Virus record (IMG/VR): IMGVR_UViG_3300044835_000064
Coordinates: 1 to 64,000 of that record
Source of the DNA: a virus
Direction: 5' to 3' (one strand)
DNA length: 64,000 bases
A model generated the notes under the pieces. The model worked only from the letters and a program-made list of their open reading frames with translations. It was not told where the DNA came from and ran no database searches. The position numbers and the translations under genes are program-made. Below, piece after piece: positions 32,327-41,539 of this stretch. The number at the start of each line of letters is the position of its first letter. Within the stretch, counting starts at the first letter, position 1.

Positions 32327-32752
32327 ATGGAAAAACGTACTGAGTCCGATATCCTCGCCAAAGCTCCCATCAAAGTTAAGCTTGGCGATAAAGACTACAA
32401 GATTCCTGTGCTTACTGTGCTGCCCTCGCGGGAGTGGCGCATTTCGCTCAACACCGAACTCTCGGGACTAACGGGAAGTTTCAAAGTAGTCGAAGCGGCC
32501 GATTCGAATGCAGTCGCAAGCGGCATGACCTTCGCCTTGATTCAGTTCCCGGAAAAGGTAGCCGATCTCGTGTTTCTCTACGCGGGTGAGGTTCTGCCGA
32601 AAGATGAAGTTCTTGCCAACGCGACCGAAGAGCAGATCGCCGCAGCCTTCTCGGCAGTCATGCAGGTTGCTTACCCTTTCTTGCCCCAGCTTGCGATGGC
32701 GACACAAGTGATGAGGGCGAACCCGCTAGCGTCGCCGAAATTTACGAACTAG
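32327..32752 (+). CDS. Tail assembly chaperone, short form (gpG-like)
   Basis: A 141-aa product read in the normal frame. The segment KAPIKVKLGDKDYKIPVLTV and the ending helical part fit the short tail chaperones located between tube and tape-measure genes. A slippery heptamer at 32674-32680 lets some ribosomes move into the -1 frame to make the longer form ending at 32961. These chaperones bind the tape measure during tail assembly. Confidence 0.8.
   Translation: MEKRTESDILAKAPIKVKLGDKDYKIPVLTVLPSREWRISLNTELSGLTGSFKVVEAADSNAVASGMTFALIQFPEKVADLVFLYAGEVLPKDEVLANATEEQIAAAFSAVMQVAYPFLPQLAMATQVMRANPLASPKFTN
32674..32680 (+). promoter_or_regulatory. Programmed -1 frameshift site CCCTTTC
   Basis: The heptamer reads C CCT TTC in the zero frame, a canonical X XXY YYZ signal. 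After slipping, translation continues as FLAPACDGDTSDEGEP and opens the 93-codon extension. The position 24 codons before the zero-frame stop matches lambda-type gpG/gpGT arrangement. Confidence 0.85.
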
Positions 32753-32961
32753 CACTGACAGAGTGGCACGTCACCCCGGAATACATCAACCTGCACTGGA
32801 CAGAAGAGTTGATGGCGCTTGTCTTCCGCAAACGCAATCAGAGGATTCGGCGATCGCTGGACGCTTCACGGCAAGCCGAGTCTGGTTCCGGCGGAAAAGT
32901 TAGCGATCTGGAGCTATTCAGGACAATGGGACTGCCAGTACAGGAAGAGGGGATAGCTTAG
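32680..32961 (+). CDS. Tail assembly chaperone extension (gpGT-like)
   Basis: A 93-residue -1 frame extension with no independent start. It reads EGEPASVAEIYELALTEWHV, then PEYINLHWTEELMALVFRKR, and ends in the TAG at 32959-32961. The WT-EEL-LVFRKR motif is typical of GT-type extensions that contact the tail tube. The fused product (from 32327) is about 211 aa. Its last 44 bases overlap the HIRAN gene on the other strand. Confidence 0.85.
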   Translation, partial: LAPACDGDTSDEGEPASVAEIYELALTEWHVTPEYINLHWTEELMALVFRKRNQRIRRSLDASRQAESGSGGKVSDLELFRTMGLPVQEEGIA

Positions 32962-33370
32962 TGAGGACGATCACCGCACCTAGATATTTATCTGGGCTTC
33001 CGATGTGGACGATAAAGCCGCTCCAATGCTCACCCTTTTGAATGCATTTGAAGATAGTTTTACCGAGTTCGGCTTCTAGGTAACCGAGTTGATGGCCGTT
33101 TTCTAGATTTACGGAAATCGCGGTTCGCGAGACAGGATTTTCTACTTCCCATTTCAGGATCAGCGGATCGAGCGGTTTGCAAGTGGCTAGGGAGTCTTGC
33201 CGCGAACTGCCGTCTAAGTTTGCAAAGCTCACTCCTGCGATGCGCGCGAAGATGTGGCTCTTGACCTCTTTATGGTTTCTCAGCCACAACTCGGCTACCT
33301 CATCTGTTTCCGCGTAGGCGTGGTGACTCTCGATTTTTTTGAAGTGAATGATCTCGGCACATTCGGACAT
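32918..33370 (-). CDS. HIRAN-domain protein (moron on minus strand)
   Basis: A 150-aa protein. FARIAGVSFANLDGSSRQDS, then LKWEVENPVSRTAISVNLE and HQLGYLEAELGKTIFKC is the HIRAN pattern, a small beta-barrel that in HLTF-type helicases and stand-alone phage proteins binds DNA 3' ends. It is transcribed opposite to the late genes, together with the membrane protein at 33375. This is the classic arrangement of a moron expressed from the prophage. Role is unknown; DNA-end recognition or superinfection control is possible. Confidence 0.75.
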   Translation of the reverse strand: MSECAEIIHFKKIESHHAYAETDEVAELWLRNHKEVKSHIFARIAGVSFANLDGSSRQDSLATCKPLDPLILKWEVENPVSRTAISVNLENGHQLGYLEAELGKTIFKCIQKGEHWSGFIVHIGSPDKYLGAVIVLTKLSPLPVLAVPLS

Positions 33371-33374
33371 TGGT

Positions 33375-33566
33375 TTAATTCCTTGCCAGTGCCACGATAA
33401 TGAAGAGGGCTAGCGGTAGCAGTACAGCAATTATCCACATGTGCTTAACGATATGACTTGCATCTTCTCGTGCACATTGCGCGATGTGGTGCGCGTCGGC
33501 AGAAATTCTATCTCCCGTTCGCCTAACTTCTTGAGTCAGTGCTATCGGAACCGCATTCGTTGTCAT
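33375..33566 (-). CDS. Small membrane protein upstream of HIRAN gene
   Basis: A 63-aa protein. A soluble N-terminal half (ADAHHIAQCAREDASHIV) is followed by one membrane span, MWIIAVLLPLALFIIVALA. It ends 4 bases before the HIRAN start, so the two form an operon with a promoter presumably in 33570-33640. Possibly involved in host exclusion. Confidence 0.55.
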   Translation of the reverse strand: MTTNAVPIALTQEVRRTGDRISADAHHIAQCAREDASHIVKHMWIIAVLLPLALFIIVALARN

Positions 33567-33645
33567 GGTCCGGCATGCTATCTCACCTTTATAACTCTTT
33601 CAATCACTTAGTTATGTGCAATAGAACCCTACAGATAGGATCGCT

Positions 33646-36396
33646 ATGAGTCTGTCAATAGGAGACGCGACTCTTACCTTTCTCGGCGACATAACCCAGC
33701 TCGATCAAGTGTTCGCCGAAATTCCGGCTAAGACGGAAGCCTCCATGGCCGCTGCTACCGGCAGCGTCGGGCAGTTAGGCACAGCGGTGCAAGGCATCAA
33801 CTTTGAACTGGATGCCACGGCTTCAAACGCTCCTTATGCCGGTGGACAAATCAAAGAGGCCATGGACGTTGCCGGAGAATCTACGGCACAGGCTCGCGGC
33901 GAAATAGTCTTAATAGGTGATTTGATCGGCGTTAAATTACCCCGTCACATTGTTAGTTTCCTAGCCGAACTTCCTGGTGTCGGCTCATTGCTCAGCGCCG
34001 CATTCGCGGCAACGGCGGTGGTGTTTCTGGTGGACATGGTAGCGAAAGCCATCGACAAACATGAGCAGATGGCAAAAGCCCTAGAGAAAAGTGCGCTTGC
34101 TACCGAAAACGTGACCATTAAAGAGCGCGACCATACCGCAAGCTTGGAACTCTCCAATCTTAAACTCGATGACCAGATTGCAAAACTAGAAGGTCGTCCT
34201 GATAAAAACAGACTACAAGAGGCACTGCTCGAAACTGGCAAGGCAGCAGACGAGTTAGCCACAGCATTCGGCAAGGATTTCGAGCAAGTGGACGAGGCAA
34301 TCATTAAAACCACCTCGTTCTTTGGGAGATTTTCGCAGGACCTGCATTCGCTCTGGACTCTTCTCAATGCGAACCCAGAGGCCTTCGCTGGAGCTTGGCA
34401 TCAGGTTATTAGCGGCACGAAAGATGTAGAAACCGCACTCACTGGAGTTCAGAAGCAGGTCATCGCAATCAATAAACTCAGAGCTGAACCTGTCGGCAAA
34501 AACGAGGAAGATCAAGTCGCTCAGGCGCAGGCGCTTGCGAAAGCTTACGAAACTCTGTCGACGAAGACCAAAGACGCGATGAAGGTTGTAGAAACTCAAG
34601 CTCCGCACAATACAGAGTTAATAGAAAAACTCTCTGGTGCTGTTGTGTCAGCTACCGCAGCTCAAACTGACTTCGGTCTTCAGGCAGAAAACGTCCACAA
34701 GAGAGTCCAATTAGCTGCGGATGAAACGGCCGAAGCCGAGCGCAGAGCTTGGGAGAAAGCAGCTGCCGAAGCAGATAAAGCATTCGAGCATCAGGCCAAG
34801 GAGGCAGAGAAGGAGGCCGCGTGGGAAGAGAAAATAAGGACGGAAGCACGCAATCAAGCCATCGCCACGCTGGAGCAGACGGAAAAAGAAAAACTGGCCG
34901 CAACCCGCGCTGGATCGGATGCTCGTCTCGCGGTTATCAATGCTGCGATGAAGGAAGAAGAGTCGAAGGGACTTCAGGACACATCGTTCTATAAATCTCT
35001 CCAAACTGAGCGCGTTAAGTTTGTGCAGGATCGCGAAGATGCAGAGTTTAAGGTCATCAACACTGCTGCCGCCGCAAAGTTAAAATTGGAGGAAAAGAGC
35101 GCAACAACTGAGCTAGCCGTCATCAGCGAAACCTACAGCCAACAGGAAAAAGCCGTAACTGAACTGGCCAGTTTCAAATATATTTCGGCTGCGCAAGCGT
35201 CCAAACGCCTTGAACTTCTATACACGGAGGAAAATGCAAAACAGCTGTCAGTTCTAAAAACCCTCCTGAAGCACGAGGAAGACGCCATCAAGGAAGCGCA
35301 AAACAAACTATCGGCTGCGCAAAATAATCCGTTCATGTCGCCGCAGCAAATCGCGGAACTCCAGAAATTATTGGATCAAGCGGTTCAGGCTGAAGAGACT
35401 ACAAAAACGAAGCTTGCGAACACGAACAAGGCATTTCGAGACAAAGAACTGACTCTTGACAAGGGCTATTACGGACAAGCCCTGGCGCTAGCAGTAGCTG
35501 GCGGCAACCAACTTCTCGCAGAGCAACTGCGAAACAATCACGGCGCTCTGTTGGCTGCCGAAATCAAACTGAAAGAAGCAAAAGCGCGCGGCCTAAATAC
35601 CACAGCCATCGACAAGGAAATTCAGGAACTCAAAAAACTCGACAAGCAACTGGAGGATGACGCACACAGAGTTGGAGCGGTAAGCATGGCTCTTACCACC
35701 TTCAAGGACACGATGAAGGCTGCGTATACGGAAGAAGTAGGAGCCTTCGCCACGGCAACCGCAGCCATGATCACTGGCCAAGAATCTTTCGGCAAAGCCA
35801 TGGAAGCGGCCACGTTCTCGATGATCGGGAAGATGGCGCAGAAGTGGGCTGAGTATTGCATGGCTCAAGCCGCGTTCGCCTATGCCGGGCAAGATTATGT
35901 GCAAGCTGGGGAATACACCGCTGCCGCTGTTCTGTTCGAGGTGCTCAGTGGTGTGATGTCGGGATTATCCAGCAACGCGAGCAAATCGGGGGGCGCTGCC
36001 AAATCCGGCCCTACCACCATCAACACCACTGGCACAACGGCGACAAACACGCCAGCGGCCGCTCCAGCGCAGGGAATGAACATTCCTCACCTTGAAGGCG
36101 GCGGATTGATCACAGCCCCAACCCTTGCAATGCTGGGAGAAGGGAATCGAAGAGAAGCCGTCCTGCCACTGAATGATTCAAATGCCATGCGGATGATCGG
36201 CGAAGCCATCGCCCAACACCTAAACAATAACAACTCCGGCAGCGGCGGTGGAGGTGGGGACACCATCTTCAACATCAAGGGCATGGTATCCAGCGATACA
36301 GTCGGAAAACTAATGCGAAAAATTACCCATCAAGTGAATACCGGACGCGGACGAATGACCGGCACCAACACGCACAAGATCACCCGCAGAGCCTAA
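33646..36396 (+). CDS. Tail tape measure protein
   Basis: A 916-aa protein. There is a hydrophobic stretch at about 100-140 (GSLLSAAFAATAVVFLVDMV), long charged coiled coils at about 360-620 (Ala/Glu/Lys-rich), and a second hydrophobic region at about 740-775. The C-terminal signature GGGLITAPTLAMLGEGNRRE and EAVLPL is typical of tape measures. The length sets tail length. It is the largest gene in the window and carries the usual Gly-rich tail (NNNNSGSGGGGG). Confidence 0.92.
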   Translation: MSLSIGDATLTFLGDITQLDQVFAEIPAKTEASMAAATGSVGQLGTAVQGINFELDATASNAPYAGGQIKEAMDVAGESTAQARGEIVLIGDLIGVKLPRHIVSFLAELPGVGSLLSAAFAATAVVFLVDMVAKAIDKHEQMAKALEKSALATENVTIKERDHTASLELSNLKLDDQIAKLEGRPDKNRLQEALLETGKAADELATAFGKDFEQVDEAIIKTTSFFGRFSQDLHSLWTLLNANPEAFAGAWHQVISGTKDVETALTGVQKQVIAINKLRAEPVGKNEEDQVAQAQALAKAYETLSTKTKDAMKVVETQAPHNTELIEKLSGAVVSATAAQTDFGLQAENVHKRVQLAADETAEAERRAWEKAAAEADKAFEHQAKEAEKEAAWEEKIRTEARNQAIATLEQTEKEKLAATRAGSDARLAVINAAMKEEESKGLQDTSFYKSLQTERVKFVQDREDAEFKVINTAAAAKLKLEEKSATTELAVISETYSQQEKAVTELASFKYISAAQASKRLELLYTEENAKQLSVLKTLLKHEEDAIKEAQNKLSAAQNNPFMSPQQIAELQKLLDQAVQAEETTKTKLANTNKAFRDKELTLDKGYYGQALALAVAGGNQLLAEQLRNNHGALLAAEIKLKEAKARGLNTTAIDKEIQELKKLDKQLEDDAHRVGAVSMALTTFKDTMKAAYTEEVGAFATATAAMITGQESFGKAMEAATFSMIGKMAQKWAEYCMAQAAFAYAGQDYVQAGEYTAAAVLFEVLSGVMSGLSSNASKSGGAAKSGPTTINTTGTTATNTPAAAPAQGMNIPHLEGGGLITAPTLAMLGEGNRREAVLPLNDSNAMRMIGEAIAQHLNNNNSGSGGGGGDTIFNIKGMVSSDTVGKLMRKITHQVNTGRGRMTGTNTHKITRRA

Positions 36397-36801
36397 ATGC
36401 TACTTCCACAGATCCTCTATGACCCCACGGGAACGGGTGTCCCTATCACCTTGTCCTTCACTTATCCGCCGGTCAATAAACCCTTGCTCGATGACCGCGA
36501 AGCCACGCGGCACGACTCGTTCACCTCGTCAGGTCTTCGCCAATCAGCACTCGAGCGCGTTGACATCATCAAGAATCTGCAAATGGAGAATGTGCCGTGG
36601 TCCGATCTACCAGCCTGGGCGACTTTCATTGACTACGCGATTCAAGGCGGAGAATTTTCTTACTATCTCGATGCTACGCAGACGGCGTTTCAGACGTTCC
36701 AGTTAGTAGATTCAAACTTTAAGCCCAGCTTCAGCGTGCGCGGCCTCTCGAAATTCACGCTTGTACTTCGTCTCGTTCCACTGGGAGCGTTCTCTTTATG
36801 A
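36397..36801 (+). CDS. Distal tail protein-like
   Basis: A 134-aa protein directly after the tape measure. KPLLDDREATRHDSFTSSGL, then WATFIDYAIQGGEFSYYLDA and FTLVLRLVPLGAFSL. Position and beta-rich pattern suggest the distal tail ring protein that links tube and tip. Confidence 0.65.
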   Translation: MLLPQILYDPTGTGVPITLSFTYPPVNKPLLDDREATRHDSFTSSGLRQSALERVDIIKNLQMENVPWSDLPAWATFIDYAIQGGEFSYYLDATQTAFQTFQLVDSNFKPSFSVRGLSKFTLVLRLVPLGAFSL

Positions 36802-36974
36802 TCGTAGCCTCTGAAGCCTTCAACGCAGCCAACACCAAACTCGTGAAGAAACCTATCTACATCATTGAAATCGATGGCTATCAATACGCGTTCAGCAATG
36901 GCGTGGAAGATGAAACCGGCGTGATGCACTTCATTCAAAACCTTCGAAATGCCAACAGCGTAGGACAAGAATGA
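36798..36974 (+). CDS. Detached N-terminus of tail hub
   Basis: A 58-aa product. ANTKLVKKPIYIIEIDGYQY and AFSNGVEDETG correspond to the usual first 40 residues of DUF2163/hub-type tail proteins (PIYLVEI-GY-F-TG). In relatives this is followed directly by a PW-IEDHLLTINDLDG segment, which here lies 930 bases farther on at residue 316 of the next gene. Its stop overlaps the next ATG, so both pieces are made together. Confidence 0.6.
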   Translation: MIVASEAFNAANTKLVKKPIYIIEIDGYQYAFSNGVEDETGVMHFIQNLRNANSVGQE

Positions 36975-39187
36975 GTTTCCGCCAGAAAGCACACGGGACG
37001 AGTAGCGCGACGTTTGCCGTTCCTACGCTCGCGGGAAACACGATTGTTGCGCTCGTCGCATTGGAAGGAGGAGGTACTCCCACTGTCACAGACGACAAAG
37101 GGAATGACTATCTCAGCTTGGGAAGTACGTATGGATTCTCAAGCGCACGATCCACGGATATCCTCTTTACTGATTCTCCGATTCCGGCTACGGGTGGAGT
37201 CACCGTTGTCACTAATGCGTCTTATGGTGCGGGGAATTTCATCTGGATTTTTGAAATTGATTGCAGTGTCGTCACAGCATCTCCAAATTTCTTAACTCCT
37301 AATGACGTTTGGGGTAAAGTCCACGATCAAGGTCCGTCCTCATCTCTCGTCGGCCCCAGTCTCGTCGATATCGGAACCGACTTTAATCCTCCGACAACAA
37401 CGAATGATTTCTGTCTTGCCATCGCTGGGGCGGATTCCGAGACAATCTCCGCAGTTGACTCACCGTGGACGCTTGACACGGTGCAGGGAAATTATGCCGT
37501 CGCTTACCGTGATGCTGCGATCGGACCGAGCCCTGTTCCGACGTTCACCGCTTCCGGGAGCACGACCTATTGCGTATCCTCGCTCTATGTAGCATCTGGT
37601 GTTTCCGCTCCTCCCGGACCCGGAAATATCATCGTCCACAAGGCTACATCTCCTTCTGGCTCGCCCGGAACCTTCGTTTTCAGGCCAAGCTGGGGACCGC
37701 CTTTTACTCTCATTGACGGCGGATCGCATGACAGCGGCCCGCTTGTCGCCGGAAGCTACCATGTCACAGAGACTCCCTTTACCGGATGGGATATCACTAC
37801 CAGCCAAGATCCGACTGCAATCGTCGTTACTGACGGAACAACCGTCAACATCACATTCACTAATACCGTATCCGCAGTTACGGGCGGCGGCGGCGGCGGA
37901 TTCACTGGTGGAGAAACTGTTCAGCCTTGGCTCGTCTCCATCGAAGATCATTTGCTGACCATTAATGATCTGGACGGCGATGCCGATCTCGCCGACATGA
38001 TCTTCAATGTTCAGGATCGCCTCCCGCCCGGAGGAACAACCGGGCTCATTACGGCGGACTTTCCAACCTTTGTATTTGAAGGGAAGCGGATGCGAGTATT
38101 GGCTGGCTTCGACGGCATGGATCGGACGGACTTCGTGACTCTCTTCACCGGCACCGTTGACGCTATCGAATCGGCTAACGGCAACATGGAGTACGTCTTT
38201 ACCTGTCCCGATGTGAGGCAGGAGTTAACTCGTACCATCTACACCGTTGGCGACGACGGATTTCCTACTGATTCAAACCATCCGCGCACGCTCAACGGTC
38301 ATCCTCTCGATATCCTACTCAACGCGTTGACGAATGAAGTTGGAATCGCAGCCGTCGACATCGCCAAAATCGAGCAATACCGCGACACCGTTTACAACGG
38401 GGTGCAGTTTGAGTTTAAGATCACTTCGCCTCCGGTGGCCAAAGACTTCATCGCTAACGAACTAATGAAACCTCTCGGAGCCTACATCTGGCCGAACAAT
38501 CTCGGCGAGATCACGGTCAACTTCTATTACCCGCTCTCCATTATCCCAGTCACTGATTTCAACCGCGACAACTTGATCGAGATTCCCGAATCCGGTCCCG
38601 CTGACCTGATCAATGAAGTCAGCATCCGTCTTGACTATGACTCCTCGGACAGTCCGCTCACGGAGATCGTGCGCGAGGATGCGGCGAGCGTGGCCAAGTT
38701 CGGACTCTACGGCAACCACATCATCGAGTCAAAAGGTCTGCGCTCGGGATTGCAGGGCATCTTCCTCGGCGCTTTGACGGCATGGCTGATCTTCCTGCGC
38801 TACGGCTTCAAGCAACTTATGTTCGGTTCCAGCAACAGCGGCAATGGCAATGCCAATCCGATCAACGCTCTCTGGAGTCAGTGTCTGGTGGAACCGGGCG
38901 ACATCGCTACCATGACCCATCCCCAGGTTCCCGATAGAAATGCGGGCGTGATGGGCGTGGTCGGGAAAACTTTCACGGTCATGGATCGGCAGTGGCAATT
39001 CTTTCCCTGCCTCGTGCAGCTGAAACTCCTCGAAACCGACCTCTCTCCATTTAAGCAGTACCTGATCGCACCGAATGGGGAACCCGTGTATACCTCTGCT
39101 CCAGTTACGGATCAGGACACGTTAATGTTTCTCGCCGGTGATGACGATCAGTACTTGAACGGCAATCCCGGAAACACGCTCTCCTAG
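36971..39187 (+). CDS. Tail hub/tip protein with inserted Ig/adhesin-like domains
   Basis: A 738-aa protein. Residues 1-315 are beta-sandwich-like: TLAGNTIVALVALEGGG, GNFIWIFEIDCSV, then a SpaA/prealbumin-like ATSPSGSPGTFVF-YHVTETPFTGW-VNITFTNTV module and a poly-Gly linker. Residues 316-720 are the hub: QPWLVSIEDHLLTINDLDGD, GKRMRVLAGFDGMDRTDFV, MEYVFTCPDVRQELTRTIY, FIANELMKPLGAYIWPNNLG and MTHPQVPDRNAGVMG. The first part probably binds host sugars or protein and is inserted in the hub after its N-terminus. Confidence 0.8.
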   Translation: MSFRQKAHGTSSATFAVPTLAGNTIVALVALEGGGTPTVTDDKGNDYLSLGSTYGFSSARSTDILFTDSPIPATGGVTVVTNASYGAGNFIWIFEIDCSVVTASPNFLTPNDVWGKVHDQGPSSSLVGPSLVDIGTDFNPPTTTNDFCLAIAGADSETISAVDSPWTLDTVQGNYAVAYRDAAIGPSPVPTFTASGSTTYCVSSLYVASGVSAPPGPGNIIVHKATSPSGSPGTFVFRPSWGPPFTLIDGGSHDSGPLVAGSYHVTETPFTGWDITTSQDPTAIVVTDGTTVNITFTNTVSAVTGGGGGGFTGGETVQPWLVSIEDHLLTINDLDGDADLADMIFNVQDRLPPGGTTGLITADFPTFVFEGKRMRVLAGFDGMDRTDFVTLFTGTVDAIESANGNMEYVFTCPDVRQELTRTIYTVGDDGFPTDSNHPRTLNGHPLDILLNALTNEVGIAAVDIAKIEQYRDTVYNGVQFEFKITSPPVAKDFIANELMKPLGAYIWPNNLGEITVNFYYPLSIIPVTDFNRDNLIEIPESGPADLINEVSIRLDYDSSDSPLTEIVREDAASVAKFGLYGNHIIESKGLRSGLQGIFLGALTAWLIFLRYGFKQLMFGSSNSGNGNANPINALWSQCLVEPGDIATMTHPQVPDRNAGVMGVVGKTFTVMDRQWQFFPCLVQLKLLETDLSPFKQYLIAPNGEPVYTSAPVTDQDTLMFLAGDDDQYLNGNPGNTLS

Positions 39188-39218
39188 TTGCTCCTAGACT
39201 TTTCTAGTCGTACCCCGC

Positions 39219-41102
39219 ATGCCCCTCCACCTAAATATCATCCCCGGATTCAGTGATGTTTCTGATTCCGTCTTTGTCGCTGGGCAAGTTGCGTTCGGAT
39301 TGCATCTCGAGCAGATCAACGCCAATGCCGCTTGCGGGATGGATAACCTAGAAATCTTCCAGGCGATCTATGTGAATGGCGATACCGTAGCGCTTCCGGT
39401 TTCGCCAACCGATGGATATATTTACGACCGCTCCGAACTTATTTACATCTGGACGGTACGCAACAGCGTTGACCCAAAAAGCAACTTCATCACCGGCCCG
39501 GATTCCCTTTGGTTCGCCAACTGGGATGTTAATCAGTCAACAGGGGAAGTCTTCTCGGAAGAGTGGTACGAGCGTTCAAGCGCGGCGGACTCGCGTAATC
39601 CGGCGCAATCGAATGATGGATCGATTCAGGTTTTTACCATCGGCCAGCGACAGCGCGCGAATATCTTCATGGCCGTGCCTGCCAGTTTCACCGCGATCAG
39701 CGAAGCCGACATCGCAACCGACAAGCCGCTGACGCAAGCGCTGGCGCAGGCTTTGAACGATGATGCGAAATTCTGCTGCGTCAATACGGAAGTCTTCTAC
39801 CTCGGGGAGTACGTTACAACCCAAATCGTTACTCTCCCGACCAGTCCCGTCGACGGCTACGCTTATTCAGCGGCGGAATGTAAGTTCATGTTTTCGTGGC
39901 GCTGGACGACTCTGGGAACGGCTTATGTCCAGCCTCCCGGATCAGATGAGCAGGCTGGACCATTTGATGCGAGCGTTTCGAGCTCTGGAGTCTGCACCGT
40001 CTCTGCAACTTTCTCGACAGACGGCGGGAACAGCGTTATCAGCGAACCTCTTTTTGGACGCATCGCCGTCTTCGCTTTCTGCACCCGGAGTGCAACGCCA
40101 ACCAGTTTCTCGCCGACCGCGAATAGCTTTACCGAAATTGACCCTGATCTCTTCTTTCCGGGCAATGATCTTCGCGCCTCGGAAGTTCTCGACATCAAGC
40201 ACAATATCGACGAAGCGCTTCTCAGTCCTGAGTTCTTTGGACCGACCGATTACGCAGACGGTTCAACCGTTCCAACTCCTACCAGTCCAGTCGACGGCTA
40301 CGTTTATTCAAGGGCTGAGTGCGTCTATGTCTGGACGTGGAAGGACGTCATCAACAATTCTGGCGGAACGCATGTTCGCTTGCCTCTTTTCTATGGAACC
40401 GTCGATCAAACAACGGGTGCAGTCTCGCTGAATTGCTGGAGACTCCCGCCGGGCGGACCCTACGTTGATGACTCGAACGCCAACGCAAGAGTCAGCGTGA
40501 TCGTTGTGGCAAGCCGTCAAGCCTCGCATCCTCCGTTGGTTGATACCACGACCACCAATGCGCCAACAGGTTCAATGACGACGTTCACAGCCGACGTATC
40601 GATCATCGAGGTCAACGGATTTCAGACCGCGCAGATCACAAATTTTAACGATACGACTCCCGCAGCTCCGGGCGGAAAGACAAACATCCTATGGCAGAAG
40701 GGAACCAGCACCAGCCCTTGCCCGGTTAGCGCATACGTCGATCTAACCTTGCCTTTATTCGTGGGCGGCGAAACTCCAGCCGGAGTGATCGACGGTTCAA
40801 ATCTAGAGTTCGATTTGCAATATGCTCCAGCTGTCTACACGCCGATTGCTGGAGAAACAACGGATAACGGCTGGCTGATTCTACAAATGGATGACAAGCT
40901 CTTGGCTCCTGAAGGCACGGGGATCACAGGCGGCGCGGGAGTCGGATTCCAGCTTCGCGGCGCACATATCACTCTGACAGCTGGCTACGCGCCCACGAAA
41001 AGCATTGTCGCATGGTACATCCGCAAGCCGATTGGAACTGCCGCACCCGCTGGCGTATCCGCACTTTTCACCGAGAACGCGCCAACCGCAGTTGTTACCT
41101 AA
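39219..41102 (+). CDS. Tail fibre/tip protein with repeats
   Basis: A 627-aa protein. Three copies of a segment occur near residues 55, 205 and 350 (SPTDGYIYDRSELIYIWT, SPVDGYAYSAAECKFMFSW, SPVDGYVYSRAECVYVWTW). Each opens a repeat of about 145 residues. The C-terminus has a GVIDGSNLEFDLQYAPAV module, common in fibre/tip proteins. It probably makes contact with the host surface. Confidence 0.72.
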   Translation: MPLHLNIIPGFSDVSDSVFVAGQVAFGLHLEQINANAACGMDNLEIFQAIYVNGDTVALPVSPTDGYIYDRSELIYIWTVRNSVDPKSNFITGPDSLWFANWDVNQSTGEVFSEEWYERSSAADSRNPAQSNDGSIQVFTIGQRQRANIFMAVPASFTAISEADIATDKPLTQALAQALNDDAKFCCVNTEVFYLGEYVTTQIVTLPTSPVDGYAYSAAECKFMFSWRWTTLGTAYVQPPGSDEQAGPFDASVSSSGVCTVSATFSTDGGNSVISEPLFGRIAVFAFCTRSATPTSFSPTANSFTEIDPDLFFPGNDLRASEVLDIKHNIDEALLSPEFFGPTDYADGSTVPTPTSPVDGYVYSRAECVYVWTWKDVINNSGGTHVRLPLFYGTVDQTTGAVSLNCWRLPPGGPYVDDSNANARVSVIVVASRQASHPPLVDTTTTNAPTGSMTTFTADVSIIEVNGFQTAQITNFNDTTPAAPGGKTNILWQKGTSTSPCPVSAYVDLTLPLFVGGETPAGVIDGSNLEFDLQYAPAVYTPIAGETTDNGWLILQMDDKLLAPEGTGITGGAGVGFQLRGAHITLTAGYAPTKSIVAWYIRKPIGTAAPAGVSALFTENAPTAVVT

Positions 41103-41111
41103 AGGAAATCT

Positions 41112-41525
41112 ATGGCCGTCACAGCCTGCGTCACCGATCAATTCAAACTGGATGTCTTAAGCGGCGTTCATCAATCCGGCGATACCTACAAGGTCGCTCT
41201 TTACACAGCACTCGCGGCAACACTCAATCAGGGAACAGCAACCTATACGAGTGTCGGGGAACTGGCGACGGCCTTAGGCTACACGCAAAATTCCAAAACA
41301 TTGAGCGGACGCGCGGTCGCGCTGGATGTGCATTCGGCCTGCCTTGACTTCGATGATCCGGTCTGGACGGGTGCTTCCTTCACCGCAGACACAGCGCTGA
41401 TTTACAACTCCAGCAAATCAAACGCGGCCATTGCCGTTCTCAGTTTCACGACGGAAACCGCGACCTCGACTTTCACGGTGCAGCTTCCAGCCCCCGGAGC
41501 GCACGGCGCCATTGTTCTGACCTGA
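41112..41525 (+). CDS. Small tail/virion protein
   Basis: A 137-aa protein. FKLDVLSGVHQSGDTYKVAL and YTALAATLNQGTATYTSVGE, then LDFDDPVWTGASFTADTALI. Proteins of this plan are common at the end of siphovirus tail modules and have a fold like the protein at 15674 (impression). Ribosome site AAAGGAAAT. Confidence 0.6.
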   Translation: MAVTACVTDQFKLDVLSGVHQSGDTYKVALYTALAATLNQGTATYTSVGELATALGYTQNSKTLSGRAVALDVHSACLDFDDPVWTGASFTADTALIYNSSKSNAAIAVLSFTTETATSTFTVQLPAPGAHGAIVLT

Positions 41526-41539
41526 TCGTTCTCCCCCGG

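Noticed and set aside
31142-39187. Myovirus-type contractile tail
   Set aside because: No sheath, baseplate wedge or spike genes are seen; tube, frameshifted chaperone, tape measure and hub in this order fit a siphovirus.
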